From positions 1,302,001-1,366,000 of the forward strand of contig JAJGBQ010000007.1 of the NCBI GenBank assembly GCA_022457065.1: a DNA stretch of 64,000 nt. The letters run 5' to 3'. Of this stretch, positions 34,202 through 45,400 are shown piece after piece. Below the pieces are notes generated by a model. The model was not told the DNA's origin, did no database searches, and saw only the letters and a program-made list of their open reading frames with translations. Every line of letters begins with the position of its first letter. Positions within the stretch are counted from its first letter, which is position 1. Source of the DNA: Curvularia sp. ZM96 (lineage: Eukaryota; Ascomycota; Dothideomycetes; Pleosporales; Pleosporaceae). The position numbers and the translations under genes were made by a program.

Positions 34202-34853
34202 TCAATACTCTTTCATAATTTTCTCATCCCCAATTCGTTGAGTGAAAGTCACTGTTCTATTATTTATTCTCCAGATTCCGCTCGCACCCCGCACGCCTGT
34301 AATGTTGCACGTGAGTTAGCAATTGTCTTGGATTCAGTGCATGTTGAGGAGTCACAAACCCTCATAATCCCCGTTTTTCGCCTTCAGCAGTATCACATCA
34401 TCGATGTATTTGCCGTACGCACTCAGCATCTTGCCTTCATGTGGGCCCTGTCCAAACTATATGGAGCTTGTCAGCCTGGTTTTCTCGTGTATACATATCG
34501 CCACTTACGTGGACGCCTTGAAAGTAAGTCACGACTCGTGCCGTTTGCCCATCAGATCTGAAAGTGATCGTTTGGGTCGTAAGGTTGTGATGCGTGCGGA
34601 TTGGTCCGAGACTGGAAGGTATCAGGTTCTGTGGTATTGTTAAGACATTGTTGGGTTGTGTAAGCTACCGATTCTTGATGGCTTCCTGAACTTCGGCCAG
34701 GCTCTTCATGCTCGAGTTGAAGGGGTAATCTGCTTCAACCTCTGGGTCAAACACCTCGTTCAACATGTCGAAGTTCTTTGTGTCTAGCGCCTGGCAATAG
34801 CGCGATATAATATTCTTGATTGCTAACACATCGAGTGAGTTGATATCAGTCAT
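34202..34853 (-). CDS. SnoaL-like (NTF2-fold) protein
   Basis: Four predicted exons (34853-34669, 34611-34509, 34456-34360, 34296-34202) give 159 residues. All three introns have GT-AG ends and preserve the frame. The N-terminus reads MTDINSLDVLAIKNIISRY, then CQALDTKNFDMLNEVF, the usual first helix and loop of SnoaL-like cone-shaped barrels. Later conserved-type pieces are IRTHHNLTTQTI, RVVTYFQGVHFGQGPHEGK, MLSAYGKYIDDV and WRINNRTVTFTQRIGDE. The family includes polyketide cyclases, dehydratases and isomerases, and many uncharacterised fungal members. The catalytic acid cannot be assigned from sequence alone. A TATA-like box 47-54 bp upstream supports this start. It is divergent from the P450 gene, with a 1.2-kb shared upstream region. 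Confidence 0.8.
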
Positions 34854-36094
34854 GGTGCCTAATTTGGAGGACAGTATAGAATTTCTGTGAGTAGAAGGCT
34901 TATATGCTCCCTTTTTCGGTACCCCGCTTCCCGGAACCAAACTTGTCCATAAAAGCGTTGAGGCAGAAGTTGCCTTTTATCCCTACCAGACATAGGTAAC
35001 CTTCTTGTGTTTCTAATATATTTTGCTTACCATGACCGCACTTTCTATTTAGAAGGTCAAGCTCGACTCAATGCCAAGCTGCGTAATGAGGCTACAGCAC
35101 AACATATACCGGTGAGGGTGTTCTGAGGTGGCCCGCGTCTACTGGCTAACATGACGATTTCGTAGATGTTTCGTGTCAAGTGGAGCAGTATCCATGAGAT
35201 GATATAGTTTGTAGGTGAGAAGGGCAGCGTTTAACAACAAACAGTGATTGGACCGTGAGCCCCACTTTATACTCGACCTTCCTCAACGACTGCAGATTGT
35301 TTTACCTCATTGCCATGCTCCTCGGAAACATTCATCCACCCCTCCTAGGCCCCCAAAATTTAATCCCACACATAACTTTGCTTATATCGATACACACAAG
35401 TATTTTGGTATCCAAAACACAACCTTTCACATGATAAACCAAGGAACTGCTTTTCCGCCACAGCATCATTCAAAGACGGGAGCATTCCTGATTAGGACAG
35501 ATTACAACACCCTCCTGTCCGCGCTTTCATCGCCCTCCTATGCATATGCACCAAGACGTTGTCAATTTATGCACCTATCTTCAGCATGACCTTAGGCGTC
35601 CTGTCAGGGTCGATCTCAGCCTTGGGAGTACCTCAAACACTGCGGGCCAGTCCGGCATAGTGCGTGCCGTCAGGATTGCCGCCCCTGTCTTGCATGTAGC
35701 CCCTGCAGAATCTGGTCCATTCAGCAAGAGTTCGCAGCATACTTACAATATTGACCAAACAGAAGTGGATCATTGCTGGAAGAGTGATCCGATATCTGTA
35801 AACCCAGGCAACTCAATATGGTAAGTTACTGCACATCGCACCCATACATGACACGGATGGACCAATCAAACAGGCGCACATATTCCTTCGTCGATATCTG
35901 GCATATAAGCATGCAAATTAATAAGCTCTTTCCCAATAGAGCAACATACATACCCACTGCTATAACTAATTGCCGAGCGATCTAAAGTAAAACCACTCGC
36001 TACTTTTGCATTACCGCCTCGTTCATAAAATCAACCTACTTTGAAGTGGTCTCTGTATACATTCTCAACTCGACACGTTCAATTTTTTACAAAC
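34854..36094. other. Divergent upstream region between SnoaL-like and P450 genes
   Basis: This 1.24-kb region is the shared 5' region of the two accessory genes. ORFs at 35,248-35,589 and 35,540-35,824 on the plus strand overlap each other and have no recognisable motif, so they were not annotated. Confidence 0.45.
34900..34907 (-). promoter_or_regulatory. TATA-like box of the SnoaL-like gene
   Basis: On the minus strand the sequence CATATAAG lies about 50 bp upstream of the ATG at 34,853. It is assigned by motif and distance. Confidence 0.45.
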
Positions 36095-37842
36095 ATGGCG
36101 ATGCTAGCAATAACGGACCTAATCAGTAAACCACTCAACCTTGGCCTGACACTGGTTGGGATAGTCTTCACAGCAATACTATGGCGCATTTTCTACATGC
36201 AAAAGCTCCATCCTCTTGCAAAATTCCATGGACCGTGGTATGCGACTTCATTCTCCATTGTGGGCGCTATGATCTCGGCGCTACAGAAAGAACCTCAGTG
36301 GCTTGTGCATCTCGAGAAGAAGTACGGAAGTAAGACATTCCCAAAGCCCATGTAAGAACGAAATCCTGACGAATCACAGCGGATCAGCCTATTCGCATAT
36401 CTCCTTACATGCTTCTTTTCTCTAGGCCTTCCGCGATGAAAGACATCTATCGAGACCCCCAATGTAACCTCAAGGCGGGGTTTTACGCGGCCGGGGCCCT
36501 AGGTGAGTGAAGTCATCAATCATGCGCATTTTGTATGCTAACTATGCATGCAAAAGGCCCTCGGAGCCTTGTCACAACCATAGATGGAGATGAGCATCGC
36601 GTATTGCGAAAAGCCTTGTCTAACGGTCCGTGGACCATTGGTCCGTTGAAGAATACATGGGAGTCCTCCTTCGACAAGCATATTATGCTCTTCATTCGGA
36701 AGCTTCGTGAACATGCCGAGGCTAAGCGCACCATATGTATATCCGACAAACTTACAGAGTTCGCGGCTGATATTCTGGGTATGATCTCGTTCTCGGAACC
36801 CTTTGGCAGTGTCGAAAATCAGCGTGATGAGAGAGAACTGCTTAAGAACTTCCGCGCAGGCCTACCCTTCTTCGGCTTTGCAGGGCGATTCAGGTACTTT
36901 AGGGAGAAAGTTCTCCCTCTTTCATTTGTCGGTCGCGTACTTTTGCCCTCTAGCACTGACCAGGTCGGAAACGGATGGCTTATGGGGGAAGCTGATCGTC
37001 AGATAACTACTCGCGAGAAGCAAAACGCTGAGAAAAAATTCGAAGGACGACCAGACTTTCTGCAATAGTACGTTGTGTGAGATACTTTTGCATAGAATAT
37101 TTGCTAAGCGGAATCAGCTGCCTCGATGCCCGCTTCTCAGATGGCTCTCCTCTGAGCCCAATCCAGAAGCGCGGTCACATTACACTCCTCATCCAAGCCG
37201 GAGCTGACACGACGGGTACAGCAATGGGAATGACGCTACAATACCTACTGGAAAACACTCCTGCCTTGGACCGAGTAAGAGCCGAAATTGAAGCAGCCGA
37301 ATCGAAAGGACTCCTTTCCACTCCAATCCGTTACGACGAGATGAAGCAGCATCTCCCATATATGGGAGCATGCATCAAGGAGGGTCTTCGGCTTGGACCA
37401 CCAGCCCCGAATTTGTTTGCTAGACAAACTCCAAAGGGCGGAAAGGTTATTGACGGTCACTTCATTCCTGGTGGTTCTGATGTCACAGTTTACGCGTATA
37501 CCCTCCAGCGCAACAAAGAATTTTACGGTGAAGACGCTGAAGAATTCAAGCCAGATAGGTGGCTGGAAAGCCAGCAAAGGAATTTTGAAATGGAGGCTGC
37601 TCAGTTCACCTTCGGCGCTGGAGCTAGGGTTTGCTTAGGTAAAGACGTGGCGATATTGGAGTCCCATAAACTCTTGCCAGAGGTAAGCTCCCGGTCAAAT
37701 ACCGCCCCATATATCCAAATACTGACCGAAGCAGATTATCCGCCGGTTCGATTTCGAGGTCAAACAGCTCGGTCAGTATATAGTTACTGGCGGTGTGGCG
37801 TGCAATGCTGGCTTAACGGTGAGCCTTACACCAAGGGACTGA
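36095..37842 (+). CDS. Cytochrome P450 monooxygenase
   Basis: Five predicted exons (36095-36329, 36380-36502, 36557-37067, 37118-37682, 37735-37842) give 513 residues, the usual P450 length. An N-terminal membrane anchor (LGLTLVGIVFTAILWRIFYM) is followed by HPLAKFHGPWYATS, the proline/glycine hinge region. The I-helix oxygen-binding motif AGADTTGT starts at about residue 317. The K-helix ExxR is Glu378/Arg381 (KEGLRL). FKPDRWLES precedes the haem loop FGAGARVCLG, where Cys462 is the thiolate ligand. All key residues are intact. It is ER-anchored and needs a reductase partner. The substrate is unknown; the divergent SnoaL-like gene suggests secondary metabolism, which is inference. The last intron falls after the haem loop. 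Confidence 0.92.
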
Positions 37843-38306
37843 AGCTAGCAGGGTTCAAGAAGGGTTGTCCACTTTTTCTTTCTGGAATGCTTATTTCCAA
37901 TGTGCCGTTGTGGTTTCGGAAAGACTTGAGCGGTTAAAGAGGGTAAAAGGGACATCTGACGAATTTGTCTTCCCCGCACTTCAAGCTCCATACCAAGCCC
38001 ATCGGTTGTTTGTGAGGCACGTCTTAATTTCTCCGAAAGGATTCAGATGACACATTCCCCTTGCATAGTGCCCTTTTCGTATGCCTAGACCCGGTTTTAG
38101 CACTATGTTAACCATTATGGAAGATTGCCATACGAGCAGAACACTCTGTCAAGCATATGTCAAGACGGATATTCAAAAAGATCTGCATAGCATATGGACG
38201 AAGAACCAGGGCTTGAGATCGATACATCGTGGGCTGCGGATCGAGTATAAATGTCAAACAAATTCCATGCGATGAGATGTAGGATCTTATCTGGTACCAA
38301 GCAACC
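37843..38306. other. Intergenic region upstream of the xylanase
   Basis: This 464-bp stretch contains a TATA box for the xylanase gene and no supportable ORF. Confidence 0.5.
38246..38251 (+). promoter_or_regulatory. TATA box of the GH10 xylanase gene
   Basis: TATAAA lies 61 bp before the ATG at 38,307. It supports that start codon. Assigned by motif and spacing. Confidence 0.55.
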
Positions 38307-39522
38307 ATGCATTTTTCAATTCTTACCAGCGCCCTGGCTCTCGCTGGCCTTGCGTCCAGCACACCAGTCTCCCCTCGGCAGCAAGCCACCACCCTCAACG
38401 ATGCTATGCGCGCTCGAGGCCGCTCTTACATTGGCACTTCACTGACTATCCGCAATGACAACACTGAGCAAAACATTATCCGCAGCTCAGAATTCGGCTC
38501 CATTACGCCCGAGAACGCAATGAAGTGGGACGCAACTGAGCCAAACCGGAATCAGTTCAACTGGGGCGCTGCTGACGCAGTTGCGAACTTCGCATCGCAG
38601 AATGGCAAGCAGTTGAGGTGCCACACGTTGGTCTGGTACAGCCAGCTACCAAACTGGGTAAACCAGATCAACAACAACGCCACGTTGATGAGTGTTATGC
38701 AAAACCATATCACCCAGGTTATGGGAAGATACCGAGGAAAGTGCACTCACTGGGATGTTGTCAACGAAGGTACGTTCATCTACTTTTCTCAAAACCAGCA
38801 CATCAAATGGAAATCTTGGTAGAGTGAATTCTCACATGTCACACAGCCCTTAACGAAGACGGCACAAACCGAGACAACATCTTCCTCCGCCTCATTGGAG
38901 AGCAGTATCTCCCAATTGCATTCCGGATGGCTGCTGCCGCCGACCCCAACGCCAAGCTCTACTACAACGATTACAACCTAGAGTACGGCACTGCCAAGCA
39001 CGCGGGTGCTCTCCGCATTGTCAAGCTCATCCAGTCCTGGGGTGTCAAGATCGACGGTGTTGGTCTGCAGGGCCATCTGGTTTCCGAACCAACGAAAACG
39101 GCCAGCACGGTCACTCCCAGCGTCCAGGTTCTGACTAAGGTGCTGCAAGACTACGCCAACCTCAATGTCGACGTTGCGTACACCGAGCTGGATATCCGCT
39201 CCAATAATCCGAGCAACAGTCAGAAACTGGCGGATGCGGCCGCTGCGTGGGCGCGTGTGGCGCAGAGCTGTATGAATGTTAAGAGGTGTGTCGGTATGAC
39301 CATCTGGGTAAGTCTTTTTAATCCCCCTTCCAAGCAAAGAAAAGACATTGTAGTAATTAAATGCTGACTTGATGTGCTTAGGGTATCGCTGACAAGTACT
39401 CTTGGGTGCCGGGTACATTCAGCGGCGAAGGTTCAGCACTGTTGTGGAATGACAACTTCCAGAAGAAGCCTGCCTACACGGCTTTCTTGGACGTGCTGAA
39501 TGGCAAGAACGTCCCGACGTAG
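38307..39522 (+). CDS. Secreted endo-1,4-beta-xylanase, GH10
   Basis: The exons are 38307-38769, 38847-39307 and 39382-39522, giving 354 residues. An N-terminal secretion signal (MHFSILTSALALAGLASS) is followed by a single GH10 catalytic barrel. Signature segments include FGSITPENAMKWD, HTLVWYSQLPNWV, WDVVNE with predicted acid/base Glu154, YYNDYNLEYGTAKH, GVGLQGHLVSEPT, and YTELDIR with predicted nucleophile Glu268. There is no carbohydrate-binding module. The enzyme cleaves internal beta-1,4 bonds in xylan outside the cell and is typical of plant-degrading or plant-associated fungi. No damage is seen although a 9-kb repeat begins 1 kb downstream. The TATA box at 38,246 supports the start. 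Confidence 0.95.
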
Positions 39523-40558
39523 ATTGCGCGCTCGGAGGATCAATCCATGGCTATATTCGAGAGGAATATATGAGATCTACTGTTCAAAACATCAGTTCGC
39601 AAGGGCGATATACGGACCTTCACGTAGAACGCCTGTACAAATACTCATTGTTGCAACTGTTCACGGGTTCCTCTTCCAAGCTGGTAAGAGATGGGATGGG
39701 TAACTCACAAACAAACAAACCAGCCGTCCCGCTCACAAGGCCTTGCTCTACTTTCTCTTGCTCACTTTCTCGCGTAACCACGCACCCTCTTCCGCCACCC
39801 CACACTCCCCAGTCCACACACCTCTTTCTCCCAATTTCCCTATCGAGCAATTCTCAATCTTCCATCGATCGCTGCGAGCCTCAAGGCCTCATCCATGACA
39901 GTCCGTCCTTCGTTGTTCTCTTAGCCTCGCCTCTGGCATGCACCGCGCTCCGTGTGTCACCCATCCATTGGCCACGCCCAAGTACCTCATGCCTGGAAGT
40001 GGATTGCGCACATCGGCCCGTTCTCCCTTGTTGGTATCGCGTAGACAGCATCGTTGGGTTGTTCCCTGTTTTGTTTCTTGGAGCATGACCCGGTGCATGT
40101 ATGAAATACGTGCAGAGACCTACTAGGCATGGTGTCGAGAGGCGCAACATGCCGCTGGCGGGGCTAGTTGCCGGTTGTGGTGGGTGGCGGCGTTAGCACG
40201 TGCCGAAAAGTAGCCGGCAAAAGTCATTTTCCGTGTACAGTCAAGCTTCGGCTGCGGACATGCCGGGTAAGTGTGGGTTATCCCGTAGTCGTTCCGTGAA
40301 TCTTGCACTGCTGTAGGGGGCGGAGGTTGGTTGTGCCGCTTTGCATTGTGTGGGGCGATGGGGACTTTGTCACAAGCTGTGGTGCTACAGCTCACACCAC
40401 TCGATAAGATGACAATTGGACTCTTTGGACATAGTCAACTTCGTGAAAATCGTGCAAAAGGAATATGGTATTCAATATACTAGCAGCCAAAATAATTGGC
40501 GAGCAGAATTTACACACCCTCTTGTATGTATGCATCCAACATCGGTACTAATTATGCA
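39523..40558. other. Intergenic region between the xylanase and the nested transposon
   Basis: This 1.0-kb region has several overlapping Ser/Pro/Thr-biased ORFs (for example 39,570-40,088) with no recognisable motif. It ends at the TA target site (40,559-40,560) of the DNA transposon. Confidence 0.45.
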
Positions 40559-40560
40559 TA

Positions 40561-40624
40561 ACGTGTATGGCAAGCGAGCGGCGCAGGCAAGCGAGCGGCG
40601 CACCCCACCAACTCTGTACACCTC
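40561..40624 (+). repeat. Left 64-bp terminal inverted repeat of the pogo-type element
   Basis: It is identical to the reverse complement of 49,727-49,790. It contains two adjacent direct copies of the 17-mer GGCAAGCGAGCGGCGCA (40,569-40,585 and 40,586-40,602), which could be transposase-binding sites. Confidence 0.9.
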
Positions 40625-40728
40625 CTTAAACTAAACATCTAATTACTCAATACTACTATGCTTAAATGGCTTTAGACGAATTAGATATTTAACTTGCTAT
40701 CTAATCTCTTAAAAATAAATAGATTTAA

Positions 40729-41346
40729 GGGAATCGCCGTGCTGCTGCAGTCTATAATGTAGCCGAAACGACGCTCTACCGCCGACGCGCTGGCAAGCCT
40801 GCCCGACGCGATTGCTAGCCTAACTTAAAGAAACTTACTAAGCTAGAAGAGGAGGTGATAGTTAATTATATACTTAATCTAGATCTACGTAGATTTGCGC
40901 CTACCTACGCTACTATGCGCGATATGGCTGATAGGCTGCTAGCTGCGCGCGGTGCTAGGTAGGTTGGGCAGAAGTGGCTAGCCAACTTCGTTAGGCGTAT
41001 AGATAGTCTTATGACGCGTTTTAATTAGACATACGATAGGTAGAGAGCTCTATATAAAGATCTAGTCTTAATTAAGAGCTAGTTTGAGCTTATAGAGTAG
41101 ACAAAGGCTAAGTACGGTATCTGTGACGAGGACGTCTATAACTTTAACGAAGCTGGCTTTTTAATAGGCAAGATTACTACTTAGCTTGTTATTACAGTAT
41201 TAGAGAGAAGAGGCTGGCTAAAGGCTGTCTAGCTAGGTGGCTAAGAGTGGGTGACGTTTATCGCCAGGATTAATGTAGCTAGCTAGTCTATCCTACTATT
41301 TCTTATCTTTACTAGTAAGTATTACCTATCTGCCTAGTATAAGAAG
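40729..41346 (+). pseudogene. pogo/Fot1-type transposase, N-terminal fragment
   Basis: A single frame is readable through many stops. It includes a helix-turn-helix region (AAAVYNVAETTLYRRR), a CENP-B-like second DNA-binding region (GQKWLANFVRR), and the start of the DDE_1 domain: TKAKYGICDEDVYNFNEAGF, where the usual first catalytic Asp (YNFDE in the family) reads Asn, a G-to-A change. Stops are TAG or TAA, mostly where Gln or Trp is expected. The fragment ends where the Gypsy element is inserted; the reading continues at 48,722. Coordinates of the start are approximate. Confidence 0.8.
41342..41346. repeat. Target-site duplication of the Gypsy element (left copy)
   Basis: AGAAG at 41,342-41,346 matches AGAAG at 48,717-48,721. 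Five-base duplications are typical of Ty3/Gypsy integration. Confidence 0.88.
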
Positions 41347-41818
41347 TGTTACACGGGGGTTCGCTATACTCACCTAGTCTCGGTCCGGGTTAGGGCGAGA
41401 CTTGTATAAAGTATTCCGTGCGATTGTTTTCTGGCGATTCGTAGTGGAGAGAAGTTATAGGAGTTTAACCGAATAAAGTAACAATCAATTCTATGTAAAA
41501 TAGAACAACTAAGTATTAATCTGTGTAAGAGAAGAACTTATAAGAGTTGACTATAACGAATATAATAATAAAATTCAACCTATTCTTATATCTATTGCCT
41601 CTAGTCCTGCCATCCCGTCCATCCTATCTTGGCGGGAGGTTTGGGATGGCGCCGCTATCCCTTCATGTACTGCCATCCCGGATAGTTAGTCTTGGCGGGA
41701 TGGCACATCACGTGACTCCTAAGCCCCGCGATAGTCATTACCTTTTGACGTGGACGTGGTTAGTCCTTAATCTCGTTACCCTGCGTTAAGGAGAGATCCT
41801 TCGCTGTTACTTATAACA
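41347..41818 (-). repeat. LTR of the Gypsy element (3' LTR in gag-pol orientation)
   Basis: It is 472 bp and aligns without gaps to 48,245-48,716. By eye I count 31 differences, all transitions. Confidence 0.92.
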
Positions 41819-41832
41819 TTATCCCCCCTCTT
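41819..41832 (-). promoter_or_regulatory. Polypurine tract of the Gypsy element
   Basis: On the minus strand the sequence AAGAGGGGGGATAA immediately precedes the 3' LTR (which starts TGTTATAAG). This is the expected position of the plus-strand DNA primer. Confidence 0.7.
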
Positions 41833-41956
41833 AGACGTATCGTCCCGATACCCTAGACTATTATTTTCCCGTGCCGCCTCGTGAGGCGTGGGCTACATAT
41901 AAGGTCGGTAGGCCCCGGGCCATTGTATCCGTCCCTTCCCTCTAGCCTTCCTAACC

Positions 41957-42433
41957 ATGCCTAAGGTCCCGTCTTCCCGTACCCGTATTCGCGCTCAAAA
42001 GTCGAACGAAGAGCGTTATTCCCGTGCTAATCGTGTAATAGAGCAAGGGAACGAGATGACCTCCTATCGTTGCTCTCAGTATAAGGAGAAGAACCTTCGT
42101 TATTTCGTGGACACTACAACTAGCCGTTGCGCTAGTTGTATTTCCGTAAAAGCTGAGTGCAGTTTGTTTGTTTCTAAGAAAGAGTGGGAGAAGATTCAAC
42201 AGGAGCGGGAGGAGAAGGAGCTTAAAGTTGCTCGAGCCGAGGAGGCCGCTGCGCGTCTTCGTCGTGAGCTCCTAGAGGTGAAGTCCCGGGAGCGTTCCTT
42301 CGCTCGTCGTGATCTCGCCGTCCTTAAGTTCCAGGATCGTGCGAAAGAGAAGGCCGAGGGGAGCTCTGCCCCTAGTACGAATTTTCTGTCAACTAGACTA
42401 ACGCTATCCAGACCCTCGACTAACCTAGGCTAG
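41957..42433 (+). CDS. Extra ORF of the Gypsy element, opposite strand, Zn2Cys6-like motif plus coiled coil
   Basis: This 158-residue ORF is read from the strand opposite to gag-pol, 139 bp inside the left LTR, and converges on the 3' end of pol. Residues 39-68 show C-x2-Y-x6-Y-x8-C-x2-C-x6-C. With the two Tyr counted as former Cys (both TAT codons, one G-to-A step from TGT), the spacing equals the fungal Zn(II)2Cys6 cluster consensus. A charged heptad-like helix follows (about 74-125, KIQQEREEKELKVARAEEAA), as in Gal4-type dimerising regulators. A TATA-like box (near 41,893) lies upstream. The stop at 42,431 is a TAG and the frame is open after it to 42,613, so the ancestral protein may have been longer. 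As it stands it would not bind zinc normally. Role unknown; not part of canonical Gypsy gene content. Confidence 0.65.
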   Translation: MPKVPSSRTRIRAQKSNEERYSRANRVIEQGNEMTSYRCSQYKEKNLRYFVDTTTSRCASCISVKAECSLFVSKKEWEKIQQEREEKELKVARAEEAAARLRRELLEVKSRERSFARRDLAVLKFQDRAKEKAEGSSAPSTNFLSTRLTLSRPSTNLG

Positions 42434-42470
42434 TTACAGGCTAATTCTTCTTCTTTCGATCCTTTATCCC

Positions 42471-45400
42471 TTAATTTCTTCCTTTCCTACGAGAATCCAG
42501 TTCTCGCTTCTCTAGGTGCTTCCAATAGTACTCACGTACCAGTGACTTGCAGTTCGTCAGATTTCCTTCAGGTTCCTAAGTGTTATAGCTCTCAGGCCAT
42601 CCTTCCCACTTGACCAAGTACTTCCACTAACTACTAACTTTCCGTAGGTTCTTGATTTCTTCGACCGTGTACTCGTCGTCTTCGAGCTCTATGTTTTCTG
42701 CTAGCTCGGCGTTTTAGGGTGCTAGTTCTAATAATTTCTTGTGAAAAACGTCATATATGCGCATGCCTAGTGGTAGCCGGAGTTTGTAGTTTACTAGTCC
42801 TAGTTTCTCTAGGATTTTAAATAGTCCTAATCGGAGATTATCTAGTTTCTTGCTTAGTCGCTTAGTTTTCAGGTTTTGTCGTGACAAGAAAACTTTGTCC
42901 CTCTTCTTAAAGGTTAGTCCCTTAATCCTTTGCTTATTTGTAGTCTTGGACATCGTGAGGTTCCTATAAGCGATGTTCTTGCTTAATTCTTCGTGCAATT
43001 CTCGCATTAGTCGAGCCTTGTTATCTACTCCGACTGCGATGCTTTCAATATCTTTCGGGTCTCGATGAGCGGTCGGCTTATACCTATAATTAGCGTAGTG
43101 CGGCGAGTGCTTCGTAGTCGCTAACTTCGTACTATTATAGGCCAATTGCGCTATTAGCAAGAGTTTAACCTAGTTATCTTGCAGCTTATTGGCGTACATT
43201 CGCAAGTATTATTCTAGCGTCTGGTTCGTTCGTTCCGTTTGTCTATCGGTTTCTAGGTGGAAGCTAGTTAATAGCTTCTTCTTGACTCCCATTTTTGCTA
43301 AGAACGTTAACTAATACTTCGAAGTGAACAGCTTGTCTCTATCCGTAATGAATTCCTTAGGTATTCTATGCTCTAATATTAGTGCCTTTGAAACTTCGTA
43401 CGCGCATTCTTCTGCCGTAATAGTTTCTTCCGTAGGCACGAACTTTGCGCCTTTAGTCAATCTGCACATGATTACTAGGATGGTGTCGCAGAGTCGAGCT
43501 AATCCAGGTTCGAGCGACTTCGGGAGCTTCACTATAAAGTCTATTGTCACGCTACTCCATAGTCGTGTTGGTGGCTATAAGGGTTGTAACAGGCTATAGG
43601 GCTTATGTCTCTTGGGCTTGTTCTAATAACACGCTAAATAGTTGCCTAATACTTCCTGCACCTTCGCTCGCAAGCGTGGTATCTCGAACACCTTCTTTAG
43701 TCGCCTAACCATCTCTTCTACCGCTGCGTGTCCGTATTCCGGGGACTCGTGCAGGGTTTGGATAAGTTTAGTTCTCATATGAGGAGGTACGTACGTCCGT
43801 GTGCCTTCTCTCAGGGCTTTGAGTTCCTTCCTATTATTCGCTACCTCTGGCGGATAGAGATCCGGTCGCCATAGCGTTGCCCTTTCCTGCTATTCTTGCG
43901 TTAACGTTTTTGTTAGCGCGGCTACCTTAGCTACTCTAGCTAGTTCTGGCTAGTTATACTTTAGACTGCCATCGGGCATCTTCTTAAGTACTGCATCGTG
44001 TGGTTCTTTGTGCCCTTCTCCTCGAAGGTCAGATCTTCGGCTTAAGGCATCCACGGCCCTATTAAGCGATCCTGCTCGATGCGTGATCTTGAAGTCGAAC
44101 TAAGCTAATATTTCAGCCTATCAGACTTGTCGTCAGTTGAGTTTCTTGGTCGTCATGAAACTCGCTAGGTTCTAGTGATCGGTAAAAACCTCGATCGTAT
44201 CTGGGAGACCTAACAGGTACACTTCCCATTATTTAAAGGCATCGACTACTTCTAGTAGCTCCTTATCGTGAACATCGTAGTTAAGTTCTGCTCCTAAGAA
44301 CTTTCTAGAATGGTAGAACACTGGTCTCCATTTCCCATCTGAGCACTGCTGTGACAGTATAGCTCCGAGTGCATAGTCTGACGCGTCGGTCTCGACTCGC
44401 GTCCTTCGTCTTGGGTCGTACATCTCTAGTACGGGTGCTTCGAGGAAGATTTGTTTGATCCGGTCAAACGCTTCTTGATGTTTCTCGTTCTACTGGAATC
44501 CTACTTCCTTCTTTGTGATCTCGGAGAGTGGTGCGGTGATTCTTAAATAATCTTTGATGAACTTCCGATAGTAATTGGCAAATCCTAGGAAGGATTGCAC
44601 GTCCCTAACTGTTTTAGGTTTTGGCTATTCCTGTACAGTAGCTATCTTCTTCAGGTTCATTTTAACTCCTTTAGTTGAGATGATGAAGCCTAGGAATTCC
44701 GTTTCTTTAGCGTGGAATTCGCATTTTCCTGGCTGTAGGTACAGCTTGTATTCCTTAAGCTTCCTAAGCACTTTCTTGACATGTTCAATGTGTTCTTCGA
44801 GAGTCCCCTTAGAGTACACTAGTATATCGTCCAAGTAGGCTATGGCAAAGACTCCGAGGTACTCGTGAAGTGCGTTATTAATAACTAATTAAAAGGTCGC
44901 GGGCGCATTAGTTAAACCTATTGGCATGACCTAGAACTCGAATAGTCTATATTTTATCTTGAACGCCGTCTTCTACTCGTGTCCTTTCTTGATTCTAATC
45001 CGATAGAATCCTTCTCGCACATCGAACTTCGTGAACCACTAGGCTCCCTAGAGTCGATCTATGAGCTCTAATATTAGTAGTAAGGGATATTGGTTTTTTC
45101 GTGTGACGCTGTTCAACCGTCGGAAGTCGACACACAGTCGCCACTTCCCGTTCGGCTTCTTTACGAACAATATTGGTGAGGCCATCGGGCTATATCCTAG
45201 TCGGATAAATCTCTTTTTCAAATTCTTTTTTAGGTATGCCCGTAGCTTAGCATCATGCTCTGGCGCTATCGGGTACATTAGTCCTAGGCTCAACTTCGCT
45301 CCTTCTTCCAAGATAATCTCGTGATCCCAATCTTGGTGTTCAGCTAGGTCTATTGCTTCGTTTTCTTTGAACAGTTCTCTAAACTCGTTCGTTTGGTATA

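Noticed and set aside
35248..35824. Two overlapping plus-strand ORFs upstream of the P450 gene
   Set aside because: No motif, no plausible splice between them, and they lie in the divergent promoter region.
41957..42433. Treating the opposite-strand Gypsy ORF as a host gene captured between LTRs
   Set aside because: It lies inside the element between chromodomain and polypurine tract, shares its mutation pattern, and no host-gene flank is visible; an element-encoded ORF is simpler.
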